A program made the position numbers and the translations under genes. Below, in pieces: positions 49,511-58,622 of a stretch of 64,000 nucleotides of DNA; position 1 is the stretch's first letter, and the number at the start of each line of letters is the position of its first letter. This stretch comes from JAILLW01 sp045629045 (lineage in GTDB: Bacteria > Bacillota > Clostridia > Lachnospirales > Lachnospiraceae), in NCBI GenBank assembly GCA_045629045.1, contig JAZQQM010000003.1:1-64000 (forward strand), in the 5' to 3' direction. The notes under the pieces were generated by a model. That model did no database searches. It worked only from the letters and a program-made list of their open reading frames with translations, and was not told the DNA's origin.

Positions 49511-52366
49511 ATGTGGTATAGTAAAAATTCTGTTTCGCGCATCTTAATTTTCACAATAATATTGACGCTTATAGTACCTGTTGCATTACCTATAGCAACT
49601 GTTTACACACAGGCATCTACTGCTGCGGATGATTCTTCGACGGTGGTTCGCGTGGGTTATTTTGCAATGGACGGATATTATGAGGGCGGAGAAGATGAAC
49701 CCAAAAGCGGCTTCGGATATGAGTATCTTCAAAAAATCGCAAGTATAACAGGCTGGAAATACGAATATGTTTACGGAGAATTTTCGGACATTCTCGATTT
49801 GATGAAAGAGGGGAAAATAGACCTTATCGGTGATATGTCATATACCAGGGAGAGAACGGCGTATATGGATTATTCGTCATTTTCGACGGGTATGGAGGAA
49901 TATTGGCTTTATTGTAAATCTGACAGTGGGGTTGTTAATGCCAATGACTTAAGTACACTTAATGGTAAAAAACTGGGGACGGTTGCGCAAAGCGTTCAGA
50001 CAACTTTGCTTGAAGAGTGGCTTGCAGACAGCGGTATTGGGGTACAGGTTGTACTCTACAGCGGTTCCGAGGAACTGCTTGCAGCATTTGACAACCATGA
50101 GGTGGATGCTATTAATATGGCAGGAACAAATGTTATGAGCACCTGGATACCCATTGCAAATGTGGGTACTTCGGAGACTTATTTTGGTGTAAATCCCCAA
50201 AAGCCTGATATCTTACGAAAGCTTAACGAGGCCCTTTCGTATATCCAAATTAACGAACCTACGTTTAATCAGGATCTGGCAAGTAAATATAAGGAGGTGT
50301 CCGAAAGCGTTCTGAAGACACTGTCACCAACGGAAATTATGTGGCTCAAAAGCCATGATACCCTGACAATCGGTATAATTAATGACTTTATGCCCTACAG
50401 TGATTCTCTCGGGCATGACAGATACTCGGGAATCATAAAAGATATAGTTGCTTCATTAAAAAATAATCTCGATGTGGGAAAACTAAATATAAAAGTACGC
50501 AATTATTCCGATTATCCCACCCTTCGAGAGGCGTATGTTAATGGTGAGATTGATGCGGCATTCCCGGTGTTTTCGGATTTTAATATCGCAGAAGAACATG
50601 GTGACATACTGAGCAATGAAATTGTGCAGATGTCGGGCGTCTTCTTGTCTTACGGTGAAGCAACGGATGAAAAACTCCGACTGGTAGCTACTGTTGCCGA
50701 TACTCCGGTGTACTATTATGTTCTTACCAATTATCCTAATTCCCAAATTATAACTTATGATGATTATACGGAATGTATGAAAGCTTTGCGCCGCCAAAAA
50801 GTCAACTGCGTTGCGGTTGACGGCTATATGGCCAATACGCTTATCCGTGAAGATACAGGACTTGTTGAATACAGTTTTCCTAAGACAATCGGCCTTTCAT
50901 TTACCTTTAGCAGAGAAAATATTGGCGCATTAAGATTAATAAACAGAGCGGCCTCTTTCTTAAGCGAAGAAGAAAAAGCAATGCTGCTTAACAAGTATGC
51001 ATTTGACACATACACATATACAACCTACGGATTTATAAGAGACCATCTTAGCCTGGTAATTGCATTGTTTGCATTACTTGTCTTTGCACTTATAGGAGCC
51101 CTGGTTATGTTTTCCTTTGCAAATAAAGCCGGAAATAAATTAAAGGAAAATGAGAAAACTCTGGCAGGAGCTTTGGAGGAAGCTAAGGAGGCAAGTGCAG
51201 CAAAATCAAGTTTCTTAAGTAATATGTCGCATGACTTAAGAACACCTATGAATGCAATTACGGGATTTACCAAGATGGCGCAAAAGCATATAGATGATAA
51301 ATCAAAGGTGTCGGACTGCCTGGACAAAATTGCAATATCCGGCGAACATATGACGAAACTTATAAATGATGTTCTTGATATGTCAAGAATAGAAGAGGGG
51401 CTTATTGAGCTTACAATCGAGCCGACGGATATAGTTAATCAGATGGAAGCTGTAAGCACTTTGTGTAAGGAAAATGCTCAAAATAAGGGTGTAGAATTTA
51501 ACTTTATTCTGGGTGAGATGCAAAATCGACTTGTATATGCAGACATTCTTCATGTGAATCAGATTGTACTTAACATTATTTCAAATGCCATTAAGTACAC
51601 TCCCGGGGGTGGAAAAGTAGAGTATACACTTTGTCAGTTACCGCCTGTAAGCGATGGATGCGGTCTGTACAGAATGGAAGTTAAGGATACCGGTGTGGGA
51701 ATGAGCCCGGAATTCCTTAAGCATGTATATGATACATTCGCAAGAGAAAAGAGTACTACCATAAGCGGAGTGGAAGGTACGGGACTTGGAATGTCTATTG
51801 TTAAGCGTCTTGTTGATGCCATGGACGGTATGATTGAAATCAAGTCTGAAATTAATGAGGGTACGAAAGTTACAGTGGATATTCCTCTTAAAATGCAGCC
51901 TGTCGGCAAGGATAATATAAATGATTCTAAACCTGTTACGGACAATTTCGGTGAAAATAATGTTAATTTACTGGCCGGACTTAGAGTTTTGCTTGTAGAA
52001 GATAATGAAATGAACCGTGAAATTGCCTGTGACATGCTTCAAGATCAGGATATGATAGTGGAAGAGGCGGATGACGGTGACGTGGCGGTTTCCAAGGTTG
52101 AAGAAATGATAGGCCGTATGGAGTCCGAAAGGTTTGATTTCATTCTGATGGATATTCAGATGCCAAGAATGGATGGGTATGCGGCAACTAAGGAAATAAG
52201 GCAGCTTCTGGCAGATGCGGATATGCGAATCCCGATTATAGCACTTAGTGCCAATGCGTTTGAGGAAGATAAGAAGAAGTCACTGGATGCGGGAATGGAT
52301 GCACATCTTGCAAAACCGATTGAAATAGAGTGCCTTTATGATACATTGTGTCAGTTTATAAGATAA
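49511..52366 (+). CDS. BvgS-like hybrid histidine kinase with two solute-binding domains
   Basis: 951 residues. Signal/anchor helix at about 9-30; two SBP_bac_3 domains outside (about 45-275, VRVGYFAMDGYYEG, and 290-515, LTIGIINDFMPYSD); membrane helix about 520-545; HisKA with KSSFLSNMSHDLRTPMNAI; HATPase_c with NIISNAIKYTPGG, DTGVGM and GTGLGM; receiver with VLLVEDNEMN and FILMDIQMPRMDGY. It senses small ligands such as amino acids outside and phosphorelays inward. No HPt or output regulator is adjacent. It has its own promoter and a single gene unit. Confidence 0.9.
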   Translation: MWYSKNSVSRILIFTIILTLIVPVALPIATVYTQASTAADDSSTVVRVGYFAMDGYYEGGEDEPKSGFGYEYLQKIASITGWKYEYVYGEFSDILDLMKEGKIDLIGDMSYTRERTAYMDYSSFSTGMEEYWLYCKSDSGVVNANDLSTLNGKKLGTVAQSVQTTLLEEWLADSGIGVQVVLYSGSEELLAAFDNHEVDAINMAGTNVMSTWIPIANVGTSETYFGVNPQKPDILRKLNEALSYIQINEPTFNQDLASKYKEVSESVLKTLSPTEIMWLKSHDTLTIGIINDFMPYSDSLGHDRYSGIIKDIVASLKNNLDVGKLNIKVRNYSDYPTLREAYVNGEIDAAFPVFSDFNIAEEHGDILSNEIVQMSGVFLSYGEATDEKLRLVATVADTPVYYYVLTNYPNSQIITYDDYTECMKALRRQKVNCVAVDGYMANTLIREDTGLVEYSFPKTIGLSFTFSRENIGALRLINRAASFLSEEEKAMLLNKYAFDTYTYTTYGFIRDHLSLVIALFALLVFALIGALVMFSFANKAGNKLKENEKTLAGALEEAKEASAAKSSFLSNMSHDLRTPMNAITGFTKMAQKHIDDKSKVSDCLDKIAISGEHMTKLINDVLDMSRIEEGLIELTIEPTDIVNQMEAVSTLCKENAQNKGVEFNFILGEMQNRLVYADILHVNQIVLNIISNAIKYTPGGGKVEYTLCQLPPVSDGCGLYRMEVKDTGVGMSPEFLKHVYDTFAREKSTTISGVEGTGLGMSIVKRLVDAMDGMIEIKSEINEGTKVTVDIPLKMQPVGKDNINDSKPVTDNFGENNVNLLAGLRVLLVEDNEMNREIACDMLQDQDMIVEEADDGDVAVSKVEEMIGRMESERFDFILMDIQMPRMDGYAATKEIRQLLADADMRIPIIALSANAFEEDKKKSLDAGMDAHLAKPIEIECLYDTLCQFIR

Positions 52367-52387
52367 AAAAGGTTGCTGTTGGGTAGA

Positions 52388-52591
52388 TTAAACTACCAGC
52401 AAGCAACCTTTAGCATCAGGATATTCCGCACGGAATTCGTTTATTGCTTCTTCATGGGAACTGCCGATTGAACAGAAGATACGTTTGCGATCGCCGTTCC
52501 ACCAGGAAAAAGCATATACATCCCTGTTATAATATGAAATTCTATGTCTTGTGAGTTTAATCTCTACTCCTTTGAAATTATCTTTACCCAT
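52388..52591 (-). CDS. Small conserved hypothetical protein
   Basis: 67 residues from ATG 52591; GGAGGTGG lies 5-10 nt upstream, which rules against ATG 52606. Sequence is beta-alpha (GVEIKLTRHRISYYNRDVYAF, SSHEEAINEFRAEYPDAKG). No named family. Confidence 0.6.
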   Translation of the reverse strand: MGKDNFKGVEIKLTRHRISYYNRDVYAFSWWNGDRKRIFCSIGSSHEEAINEFRAEYPDAKGCLLVV

Positions 52592-52735
52592 TGACTCCAC
52601 CTCCATAATTTGAATTGTGCCAACTTTTGCTCTATTATGCTATGAAAACGTTTTACTTTCTATCAAGATGTTTGGCAAAATTAACAATATATTGCTTGAG
52701 TGAAAAAACGAGATGTTTTGTGTTAAAATTAAAAT

Positions 52736-53218
52736 ATGATAGAATCCCTTATTTCCATTAAGTCTGTAACAATTTTATTCTTTGTGATTGTCATTATTAT
52801 GGCAATATTGGTTTATCGTCCCGGACGCAATAAAAGAAAAATAAAGGCTCTTTCGAAGAGTGTTATAGAAATGACACCGGAGGAGTTTTTCTGGGTGCGA
52901 AATTATAAGGTGGAAAACAATAAGAATCTTGCAAGTACCTACGAATTTGAGGGAGTTTATATACTTTATAACGAAACCAAGAATATGTATTATGTGGGCC
53001 AGGGAACGAGAGTAATGTTTAGAATTAATCAGCATTTTACGGGCCATGGCAACGGTGATGTTTATGCCGATTATAAATACGGCGATTCTTTTAAGATAAG
53101 GGCAATCAGGTTAAGAAAGAGCGGATTTGCCACACTTAATTCCTTGGAAAAGCACACTATTAAGACCTATGAGGCATTTTCACAGGGATATAACAAAACC
53201 AGAGGAAATAATGGTTAA
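52736..53218 (+). CDS. Membrane-anchored GIY-YIG-domain protein
   Basis: 160 residues. One N-terminal membrane helix (about 9-27), a short linker, then a GIY-YIG-type nuclease fold at about 70-155: FEGVYILYNETKNMYYVGQG gives the GVY and YVG motifs, FRINQHFTGHGNG the next helix, and NSLEKHTIKTY the metal-binding Glu. GIY-YIG enzymes cut DNA, but a membrane anchor is rare. No Shine-Dalgarno is visible before the ATG, and the upstream sequence is only A/T-rich. Nuclease action is inferred. Confidence 0.7.
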   Translation: MIESLISIKSVTILFFVIVIIMAILVYRPGRNKRKIKALSKSVIEMTPEEFFWVRNYKVENNKNLASTYEFEGVYILYNETKNMYYVGQGTRVMFRINQHFTGHGNGDVYADYKYGDSFKIRAIRLRKSGFATLNSLEKHTIKTYEAFSQGYNKTRGNNG

Positions 53219-53223
53219 GTTTA

Positions 53224-54108
53224 TCAGAAGTTTTTGTGGTGGATTACCGCAGGATCAATACCTTTGACACCGGTAGAACCGGTACGGGCAAGGATACTTC
53301 TTAATTCTTCATTAAGTTCATTTATGCGATTGCATACGCCGTCGCTTCCGTCTTTTAGGGCATCCATAAGATTACGTCCGACACATACACTGTCTGCGCC
53401 TAAAGCAAGGCACTTAAATACATCCATTCCGCTTTCGATTCCGCAATCAACAATAACACGCAACGCGCCTTTGGTTACCTTTAGAATTTCGGGTAAAGCC
53501 ATAAGAGGTGGTATTGAATAGGGCATTATTCCATGATGATGAGAGACAATAATTGCGCTTGCTCCCATTTTTACCGACATTTCGGCATCGTAAGGGCTGA
53601 GCACGCCCTTAACCACGAAGGGAACTTTGGCTGCGGAAACGAATTCTTTCATTTCTTCCGAAGTCTTTGGCTTCATGGGAAGTCCGCATACAACATCATA
53701 TTTACCGTTGGCGGCATAGGAATGGTCTATATCCATGCCTACGGCTATTGCCCCTTTTGATACGGCGTGCTCGATTTTATGAAAAATCACGTTATTGTCT
53801 TCGTGGGGCTTAATTATTTTGATCATCTTGGCACCGGTTTGAAGCATTTCGTCAAGGTCTTCATCCTCACCCATTCCGACGAAACAGGCAGCGTTTGCCT
53901 TATACGCACCGAGTGCAAATTCGCTCATTCCGTTGGGACATACATTATGAAGATGGGAGAGGGCGGCAGTCATAATGGGAGTTGCGAATGTATAACCGAA
54001 AAGTGTAGTTTCGGTAGAAGGTAAATCGGAATTAATGTATCTTGTTTCTACCAGAAGTGAATCGAAATATTCGCGCGTTATTATGTTTGAATCTGAAGTA
54101 TAGCTCAT
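53224..54108 (-). CDS. FMN-dependent alpha-hydroxy-acid oxidase-like protein
   Basis: 294 residues, shorter than the usual 350-390. TIM-barrel landmarks are TPIMTAALSHL, PFVVKGVLSPYDAEMSV, the catalytic VSHHHG, and VIVDCGIESGMDVFKCLALGADSVCVGR. The family oxidises lactate, glycolate or similar acids with FMN. The N-terminal part of the barrel is trimmed, and TSDSNIITREYFDSLL replaces the classical start. GGAGGT precedes ATG 54108. It is 44 bp after the isomerase-like gene on the same strand. Confidence 0.8.
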   Translation of the reverse strand: MSYTSDSNIITREYFDSLLVETRYINSDLPSTETTLFGYTFATPIMTAALSHLHNVCPNGMSEFALGAYKANAACFVGMGEDEDLDEMLQTGAKMIKIIKPHEDNNVIFHKIEHAVSKGAIAVGMDIDHSYAANGKYDVVCGLPMKPKTSEEMKEFVSAAKVPFVVKGVLSPYDAEMSVKMGASAIIVSHHHGIMPYSIPPLMALPEILKVTKGALRVIVDCGIESGMDVFKCLALGADSVCVGRNLMDALKDGSDGVCNRINELNEELRSILARTGSTGVKGIDPAVIHHKNF

Positions 54109-54152
54109 ACGACCTCCTATAAAACTGACGGTTGCGTCATAATTATAACAAT

Positions 54153-54971
54153 TTATTTTATTAAGCTCTGAACATAGTGTACCGAATCAATATATTCCTC
54201 GTCCGTGTCAAGATGCTCGATAATAAGTGGTATATCGGGATCGATTTCATTTAGTTTACTGATATATCTTGGAATGTCGAGAATGCCTTCGCCACAACCG
54301 CATTCTTTAAGCATAAAGGTATAATCCTGAAGCAAAAGGATATCTTTAAGATGGGCGGAACGGATTCTCTTTCCCAATTTTTCCAGACATTCGTCCATAA
54401 AATCATTTAAGAAAAAGTATCGCTTAGGTGAAGTAACCATGTTGATTAAATCAAGGTGAACCCCGAATTCGTCTCTTTGGACTTCATCAATAAGTTTAAG
54501 ATAATCATCAGGATCGGTGGGAACCATCCAGGGCATGGGTTCAACCGTGAATTTGGTATATTTGGGCTTGACCTCATCGATTATGGTCTGAATCATTTTT
54601 ATTATATCTTTGCGGGTATCGGGACTGAAATTTGCGGCATAACCGCCGTCCCAGCGGGGGCCGTGAGGCGTGCCTACAACATTGACGCAGCATCTTGCTT
54701 TTAGGGAATCTGCGAGGTCAAGCTGTCTTATTGCATAATCCATCATAGCATTACGCTCTGTGGGGTCGGAAGACAATGTGTTACGCCAAATGCCCACCTC
54801 GGCAATGCATATGCCTAAGTCTGAAGCAGCTTTTTTATATGAAGCGATATCCGACTCGGAATCATTACAGCTAAGAGGAAAGACAACGGATTTAAGCCCC
54901 AGTGAAGCGTGCTTGTTAATCCAGTCGGTTGCATTCTTGTGATTAAATGAAGTAGATACGCCAAGTTTCAT
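54153..54971 (-). CDS. Sugar phosphate isomerase/epimerase-like TIM barrel
   Basis: 272 residues of the AP_endonuc_2/xylose isomerase-like family: MKLGVSTSF, LGICIAEVGIWRNTL, KFTVEPMPWM (metal Glu), FGVHLDLINMV (metal Asp), RIRSAHLKDILL, and IIEHLDTDEEY. It probably isomerises or epimerises a sugar or sugar acid with a divalent metal. Upstream sequence has GGGAG before ATG 54971. It likely shares a transcript with the FMN oxidase, suggesting a small carbohydrate-acid catabolic pair. Confidence 0.82.
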   Translation of the reverse strand: MKLGVSTSFNHKNATDWINKHASLGLKSVVFPLSCNDSESDIASYKKAASDLGICIAEVGIWRNTLSSDPTERNAMMDYAIRQLDLADSLKARCCVNVVGTPHGPRWDGGYAANFSPDTRKDIIKMIQTIIDEVKPKYTKFTVEPMPWMVPTDPDDYLKLIDEVQRDEFGVHLDLINMVTSPKRYFFLNDFMDECLEKLGKRIRSAHLKDILLLQDYTFMLKECGCGEGILDIPRYISKLNEIDPDIPLIIEHLDTDEEYIDSVHYVQSLIK

Positions 54972-55150
54972 AAGTTCTCCCTAACAATAAACGGATAAGT
55001 TTTAAGTTGCCTATAAAGCCAATATATATGCGTGAAACATATTTTTCAATATAAGGAGAGGTGTTTTGAATTATACTTACATAACTGTGAAGAATACTTG
55101 TAGAAAGATATACGAAGCAAAACTATTATAAACTTATGGAGGATGAACCT

Positions 55151-55894
55151 ATGGTTGATATAAAAGGAAGATGGGTGCTTGTTACAGGCGCCTCAAGAGG
55201 AATAGGATTACTTACGGCACGATTTTTGGCTAAGAACGGCGCGAATATAATACTGCACAGCAGAGATATTTCCCATACGAAGAAATTGTGCGATGAAATA
55301 GAAGCAATGGGAGTTGAAGCGTACCAGATAGCAGCTGAACTTTCTGATTTAAACCAGGTTGAGTCTATGCTTCAAAAGATAGACGAACTTGGAATAAATG
55401 TGGAATTCATTTCGAATAATGCGGGTGTTCAAATCGCATACAGAGATGAATATCTTAAGACACCGAAGGAAGATTATGAAGTAAGTTTTAGAATCAATAC
55501 GATTGCACCGATGATGATTTGCTATCATTTTTTGCCTAAGATGATTGCAAACGGATTCGGAAGAATATTGAATACGACCAGCGGAATCACTCTTGATCCG
55601 CAGCAGGCAGGTTATTCTGCAAGTAAGGCGGCTCTGGATAAAGTTACAATTGATATAGGAAGTAAGATACAAGGAACCAATGTATGTATTAATCTTACGG
55701 ACCCGGGGTGGTGCAGAACGGATTTGGGCGGAAGCAAGGCACCCAACGATCCCAAGAGCACAATACCCGGTATCGTAGTAGGATTATTCGTTGATGATAA
55801 GAAGTCCGGTAGGTGTTTCCCGGCTCAGGATTTTAAAGATATGAGCCTTGCAGAAGCGGTAAATAAGGCTCAGACATATTCGTCACCATATTAA
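55151..55894 (+). CDS. Short-chain dehydrogenase/reductase (SDR)
   Basis: 247 residues. NAD(P) motif TGASRGIG (near 12-19), NNAG, a catalytic Ser segment (NTTSGITLD) and YSASKAALDK with the catalytic Tyr-x3-Lys. ATG 55151 (GGAGG at 55138-55142, 8 nt spacing) is chosen over 55136. The C-terminal region is short. Substrate unknown. It faces the oxidase/isomerase pair across a 164-bp gap. Confidence 0.85.
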   Translation: MVDIKGRWVLVTGASRGIGLLTARFLAKNGANIILHSRDISHTKKLCDEIEAMGVEAYQIAAELSDLNQVESMLQKIDELGINVEFISNNAGVQIAYRDEYLKTPKEDYEVSFRINTIAPMMICYHFLPKMIANGFGRILNTTSGITLDPQQAGYSASKAALDKVTIDIGSKIQGTNVCINLTDPGWCRTDLGGSKAPNDPKSTIPGIVVGLFVDDKKSGRCFPAQDFKDMSLAEAVNKAQTYSSPY

Positions 55895-55898
55895 ATTA

Positions 55899-56369
55899 TT
55901 ATCCTTCTGTATCAAGAGAAGTTTGGACCCATAACTGGAGAGAACTGATTGCAGCGGACATATCGTTTAGCGTGGCTTGGATTCTTTCAAAATCCGGGCG
56001 TTCGCTTTCGGAAATTACGCCATCAACCGCAATTTCGACGAGCCTGTCTTTTTCTTTGGCTAATGAGTTAAGAGTTGCCAGCATTTCGAGAGTAATCTGG
56101 TTAAGCTCTTTTACGGAAACTTCGGGAACGTATAGTTTGCCGATTTCGCACTCGTGGGTGCAGTAGTAATTACACAGCGAAGGCTTCTTATACACTTTTG
56201 ACATGGCTAAAACCTCGTCCGGATAGGGTGTTTTTTCGTTCTCGATTTTGTAAAGTCTGTCCGGGGAAACGGTCTCTAACAGTTCTGAAGCTTTTTCTCT
56301 TGTAAGTTCGCATTCCTCACGACATTCCTGGTATATGTTTTTAGATTCTTTAACAGATTTCTTACCCAT
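55899..56369 (-). CDS. XRE-like HTH protein with Cys cluster
   Basis: 156 residues. HTH at about 12-65 (YQECREECELTREKASELLE, SPDRLYKIENEKTPYPDEVLAM), then CNYYCTHECEIGK, three cysteines that may bind metal or disulfide. The C-terminal half is helical and coiled (VKELNQITLEMLATLNSLAK). GGAG precedes the ATG. The stop is 5 bp from the end of the convergent SDR gene. It is probably a DNA-binding regulator of unknown targets. Confidence 0.7.
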   Translation of the reverse strand: MGKKSVKESKNIYQECREECELTREKASELLETVSPDRLYKIENEKTPYPDEVLAMSKVYKKPSLCNYYCTHECEIGKLYVPEVSVKELNQITLEMLATLNSLAKEKDRLVEIAVDGVISESERPDFERIQATLNDMSAAISSLQLWVQTSLDTEG

Positions 56370-56505
56370 ACTGACTCCTAAAAATACTTAGTTTTATTTA
56401 TATTAGTGGATTTTGGAGGTTGTTTCAAGTTCCATTATAATATTGTAAAAGATTAGCGAAATATTTTGGTATATTCGATGATGACAGAAGAAGATAATTA
56501 GTCCC

Positions 56506-57870
56506 ATGAGTAATTCAAACAATACTAAACACATAGACGAAAAAACACCCTTGATGCTCCTTGTGGGGCCGATGTTCATAGAACTGTTGCTTAACATTAT
56601 TATTAATAATGTTGACCAGGTTATGCTGAGCCGGTACTCGGATACGGCCTCCGGCGCGGTAGGCAATGCCAATCAGACCATGTTTCTTATGATTATTATG
56701 TTTAATGTCATAGCGACGTCAACGTCTATTGTGGTTGCCCAATACCTGGGGGCACAAAAATATGAGATTATGAATACGATTTATACTCTGGCCATGGCGG
56801 TGAACCTGGTGGTGGGTATTGTTCTTAGTTCGGCACTTGTTTTATGCAGGAATTCCATTATGTCACTGCTTAAGGTTCCGGAATCCATGAGAGGGGACTG
56901 CGGAATTTATATAGTTATTGTAGGTGGTGGATTGTTCCTGCAAGCCTGCTACAATGTTATGCTTCAGATTCTTAGGTGTAACGGATTTCCCAAGGTTGGA
57001 ATGTATATTTCCATTACGATTAATATTATCAATATCATAGGAAATTATATCTTCCTGTACGGACCTCTTAAATATTTGAATCTTGGCGTCGCAGGTGTCG
57101 GCATTTCTACAGTTGCTGCAAGAACAATAGCTTTAATAGCTGCGATTGTTTATTTCTATTATAAAAAGATAGGTCATCTGGCACTTCGGTATATAAGACC
57201 GTTCCCGGGCAAAATGCTTGCTGATATGGTAAAAATCGGTCTGCCTTCGGCGGGAGAGAATCTTTCGTATAATTTGTACCAGTTGGTATTGCTTTCCTTT
57301 ATTAACAGCATGGGGGAGGCAGCTACGAATGCGAAGGTGTTCTGCGGAAGTATTATGTCCTTTGCAATGGTATTTTCAAATAGTGCCGCTATGGCAACTC
57401 AGATAATAGTAGGCCATCTGGTGGGAGCCGGTAAGGAGGATGCGGCCTACAAAAGAACCTTTAGTACCCTTAAACTTACGATGCCTATTACAATATGCCT
57501 GGCTACCGCTAACTGGCTTTTGTGTCCGTATACGTTAAAGATATTGTTTGCGCCGTCACAGGAAGTGCTTGATCTTGCCTACTATATTATGGCGGTTGAT
57601 ATTATTATTGAGATAGGAAGATGTCTTAACATGACGTTTGTTAACAGCTTAAAGGCTGCGGGAGATTATTTGTTTCCTCTGATTGTGGGAATGATTACCA
57701 TGTGGGGACTGGGCGTTACTGTAGGATATACCATGGGAATCGTATCGGGAATAGGTATTGCGGGTATATATTTCGGAACTGCCACGGATGAGTTTATAAG
57801 AGGCCTTATCGTAATGCGACGATGGCGAAAGAAGAAGTGGTTGGGAAAAGCAATTGTTAAGAAAGAATAG
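56506..57870 (+). CDS. MATE-family efflux protein
   Basis: 454 residues, twelve helices with MatE repeats (LMLLVGPMFIELLLNIIINN, VDQVMLSRYSDTASGAVGNA, MATQIIVGHLVGAGKED). It is only distantly related in sequence to the MATE at 41871. The ribosome site before ATG 56506 is weak (GAAGATAAT). A hairpin follows the stop. Substrate unknown. Confidence 0.87.
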   Translation: MSNSNNTKHIDEKTPLMLLVGPMFIELLLNIIINNVDQVMLSRYSDTASGAVGNANQTMFLMIIMFNVIATSTSIVVAQYLGAQKYEIMNTIYTLAMAVNLVVGIVLSSALVLCRNSIMSLLKVPESMRGDCGIYIVIVGGGLFLQACYNVMLQILRCNGFPKVGMYISITINIINIIGNYIFLYGPLKYLNLGVAGVGISTVAARTIALIAAIVYFYYKKIGHLALRYIRPFPGKMLADMVKIGLPSAGENLSYNLYQLVLLSFINSMGEAATNAKVFCGSIMSFAMVFSNSAAMATQIIVGHLVGAGKEDAAYKRTFSTLKLTMPITICLATANWLLCPYTLKILFAPSQEVLDLAYYIMAVDIIIEIGRCLNMTFVNSLKAAGDYLFPLIVGMITMWGLGVTVGYTMGIVSGIGIAGIYFGTATDEFIRGLIVMRRWRKKKWLGKAIVKKE

Positions 57871-57887
57871 ATAGAGAATGGGGTGAC

Positions 57888-57908
57888 TGCAATGCAGTCA
57901 CCCCATTT
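57888..57908. terminator. Palindromic hairpin between convergent genes
   Basis: ATGGGGTGACTGC...GCAGTCACCCCAT forms a near-perfect stem with a 3-nt loop. T-runs on either side are short, so it could serve both the MATE gene and the minus-strand secreted protein. Confidence 0.65.
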
Positions 57909-57911
57909 CCG

Positions 57912-58208
57912 CTAATTGATTGTTAAATATGGGAAATACAGTCTTGCCATTTCGGCGGGACCATAATATTTAGCTGAAACATCTATACTCGTACCTGCGG
58001 GAAGGTTGAAATATCTTCCATATCAAGGACTACCGTTGAACCGTAAGGTGCATTTTTGATTTTCTATATCGCCGCCCTTGACAACGCGCTGTTCCCGCGG
58101 TAGGAATTCGTCGTCTGCAAATGAAACAGAATCTAGTACCCCAATAAGTAATAAGGCAGATAATAAAACACTAACGACTTTAAAACATTTCCTCATATTT
58201 TTCCTCAT
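57912..58208 (-). pseudogene. Small secreted protein interrupted by an in-frame TGA
   Basis: The reading frame starts at ATG 58208 (AGGAGG 8 nt upstream). A Sec signal peptide (KVVSVLLSALLLIGVLDSVSFA) is followed by DDEFLPREQRVVKGGDIENQ. A TGA at 58023-58025 ends the ORF at 61 residues. The same frame then stays open for another 36 codons (YGRYFNLPAGTSIDVSAKYY, ending YFPYLTIN) to TAG at 57912-57914. The coding character continues after the TGA, so this is best read as a nonsense mutation, for example from TGG, or as TGA read-through. Confidence 0.65.
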
Positions 58209-58497
58209 AAGTCTGCCTCCTATATGAAATTGTAACCCTAAATACAGTATTATTTAGAAATATATTGATGTAAAGAGAAAAATGATATTTTTTTGATAAT
58301 TGGCGTATATATTTTTAGTATCATAAAAATATTGCTAAAATAGGGCCATATACTGATTTTATAATAGTTTTTAATTGATTTTATTTACCATACAATTCAA
58401 ACAAAATACACAAAATATAACAATATATTGAATGCCATACCAAAGTACCAGGAGATATAAATGTGTAATACAAAACTTAGTGACAGAACATAAAATT
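58209..58497. other. Long AT-rich intergenic region with divergent promoters
   Basis: On the minus strand TTTACA (58269-58274), a 16-bp spacer and TAATAC (58247-58252) lead the secreted-protein gene. The rest is about 80 percent A+T with no gene. A lone GTACC half-site lies at about 58445. Confidence 0.45.
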
Positions 58498-58558
58498 GGT
58501 ACCCACATTTGGTACCACCATTTGGTACCTTGGGTGATTTTTATGTGTGTAGTATAAT
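58498..58558 (+). promoter_or_regulatory. Promoter with three GGTACC sites at 13-bp spacing
   Basis: GGTACC at 58498-58503, 58511-58516 and 58524-58529, each preceded by ATT or TTT. The last abuts a TTGGGT -35-like hexamer (58530-58535), with a 17-bp spacer to TATAAT (58553-58558). It drives the lipoprotein at 58623. Confidence 0.65.
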
Positions 58559-58622
58559 TATTTGTGGTTATGGATTATTAATATCACGACATTACGGTGA
58601 TTGATTTAGTTGGAGAATATAT

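Noticed and set aside
55066..55131. 21-codon TTG-start leader peptide before the SDR gene
   Set aside because: A good AAGGAGAGG precedes it but there is no regulatory structure or codon pattern to back it.
58461..58493. 10-codon mini-ORF with AGGAG upstream
   Set aside because: Too short to support; it lies just before the GGTACC sites and may be chance.
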